Origin: Oscillospiraceae bacterium
Lineage (GTDB): Bacteria; Bacillota_A; Clostridia; Oscillospirales; Ruminococcaceae
NCBI GenBank assembly: GCA_017523995.1
Contig: JAFWUX010000089.1
Location: forward strand, 1-5,931
Length of the DNA: 5,931 bases
Reading direction: 5' to 3'
Shown here: positions 5,871 through 5,931 of the stretch, in pieces
How the letters are laid out: each line of letters starts with the position of its first letter
How positions within the stretch are numbered: position 1 is the stretch's first letter
The notes under the pieces: model-generated
Databases searched by the model: none
What the model saw: only the letters and a program-made list of their open reading frames with translations
Told to the model about the DNA's origin: nothing
Position numbers and translations under genes: made by a program

Positions 5871-5931
5871 TTCATAATAACATTTCTTTGCATAGAAGAT
5901 GTGGGACATGATTACTTTGTTTTATAATGCT

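Noticed and set aside
5538..5909. 123-residue minus-strand frame opposite the helix-turn-helix gene
   Set aside because: It mirrors a clear HTH gene of GC-rich codons, which commonly leaves the opposite strand open; no ribosome binding site is evident.
5900..5931. TATAAT at 5923-5928 or an ATG at 5908 as the beginning of the next gene
   Set aside because: There is no good -35 for the former and no ribosome binding site for the latter, and the window ends within a few codons.

Overview
The window looks like chromosomal or mobile-element DNA from a low-to-mid GC Gram-positive bacterium, most likely a gut Clostridia/Ruminococcaceae-type organism. The reasons are strong AAGGAGG-type ribosome binding sites, a textbook sigma-A promoter, compact factor-independent terminators, and protein types typical of that group. 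This placement is inference from style; there is no rRNA or marker gene.

Layout. (1) 1-1218 (+): 3' part of a gene for a probably exported protein with a peptidoglycan-binding domain and a C-terminal Cys/His metal-binding knuckle. (2) 1242-1319: two hairpins with a shared GCAGGC/GCCTGC core separate the convergent genes and terminate in both directions. (3) 1304-4030 (-): a 908-residue Ser/Thr protein kinase fused to an NB-ARC-like STAND NTPase and a TPR-like helical C-terminus. (4) 4088-5221 (-): a 377-residue alpha-helical protein of unknown function, 57 bases upstream of the kinase gene and transcribed with it. The computed start at 5263 overlaps the -10 box of a perfect TTGACA-17-TATAAT promoter (5262-5290); the ribosome binding site points to 5221 instead. 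(5) 5264-5570: a divergent intergenic region rich in TTTGTG/CACAAA half-sites and nested inverted repeats. (6) 5571-5846 (+): a 91-residue excisionase-like winged helix-turn-helix protein with clearly higher GC.

The centre of interest is the two-gene operon from 5262 down to about 1291: an uncharacterised helical protein followed by a kinase-STAND-TPR fusion. STAND NTPases act as ligand-triggered switches, and several bacterial ones are antiviral sensors. Here the C-terminal helical repeats would sense, the NTPase would switch or oligomerise, and the N-terminal kinase would be the effector. The first protein would be a partner, substrate or regulator. That role is a hypothesis. The nearby excisionase-like gene and repeat-rich spacer fit an accessory or mobile neighbourhood, but no integrase, attachment site or transfer gene is visible.
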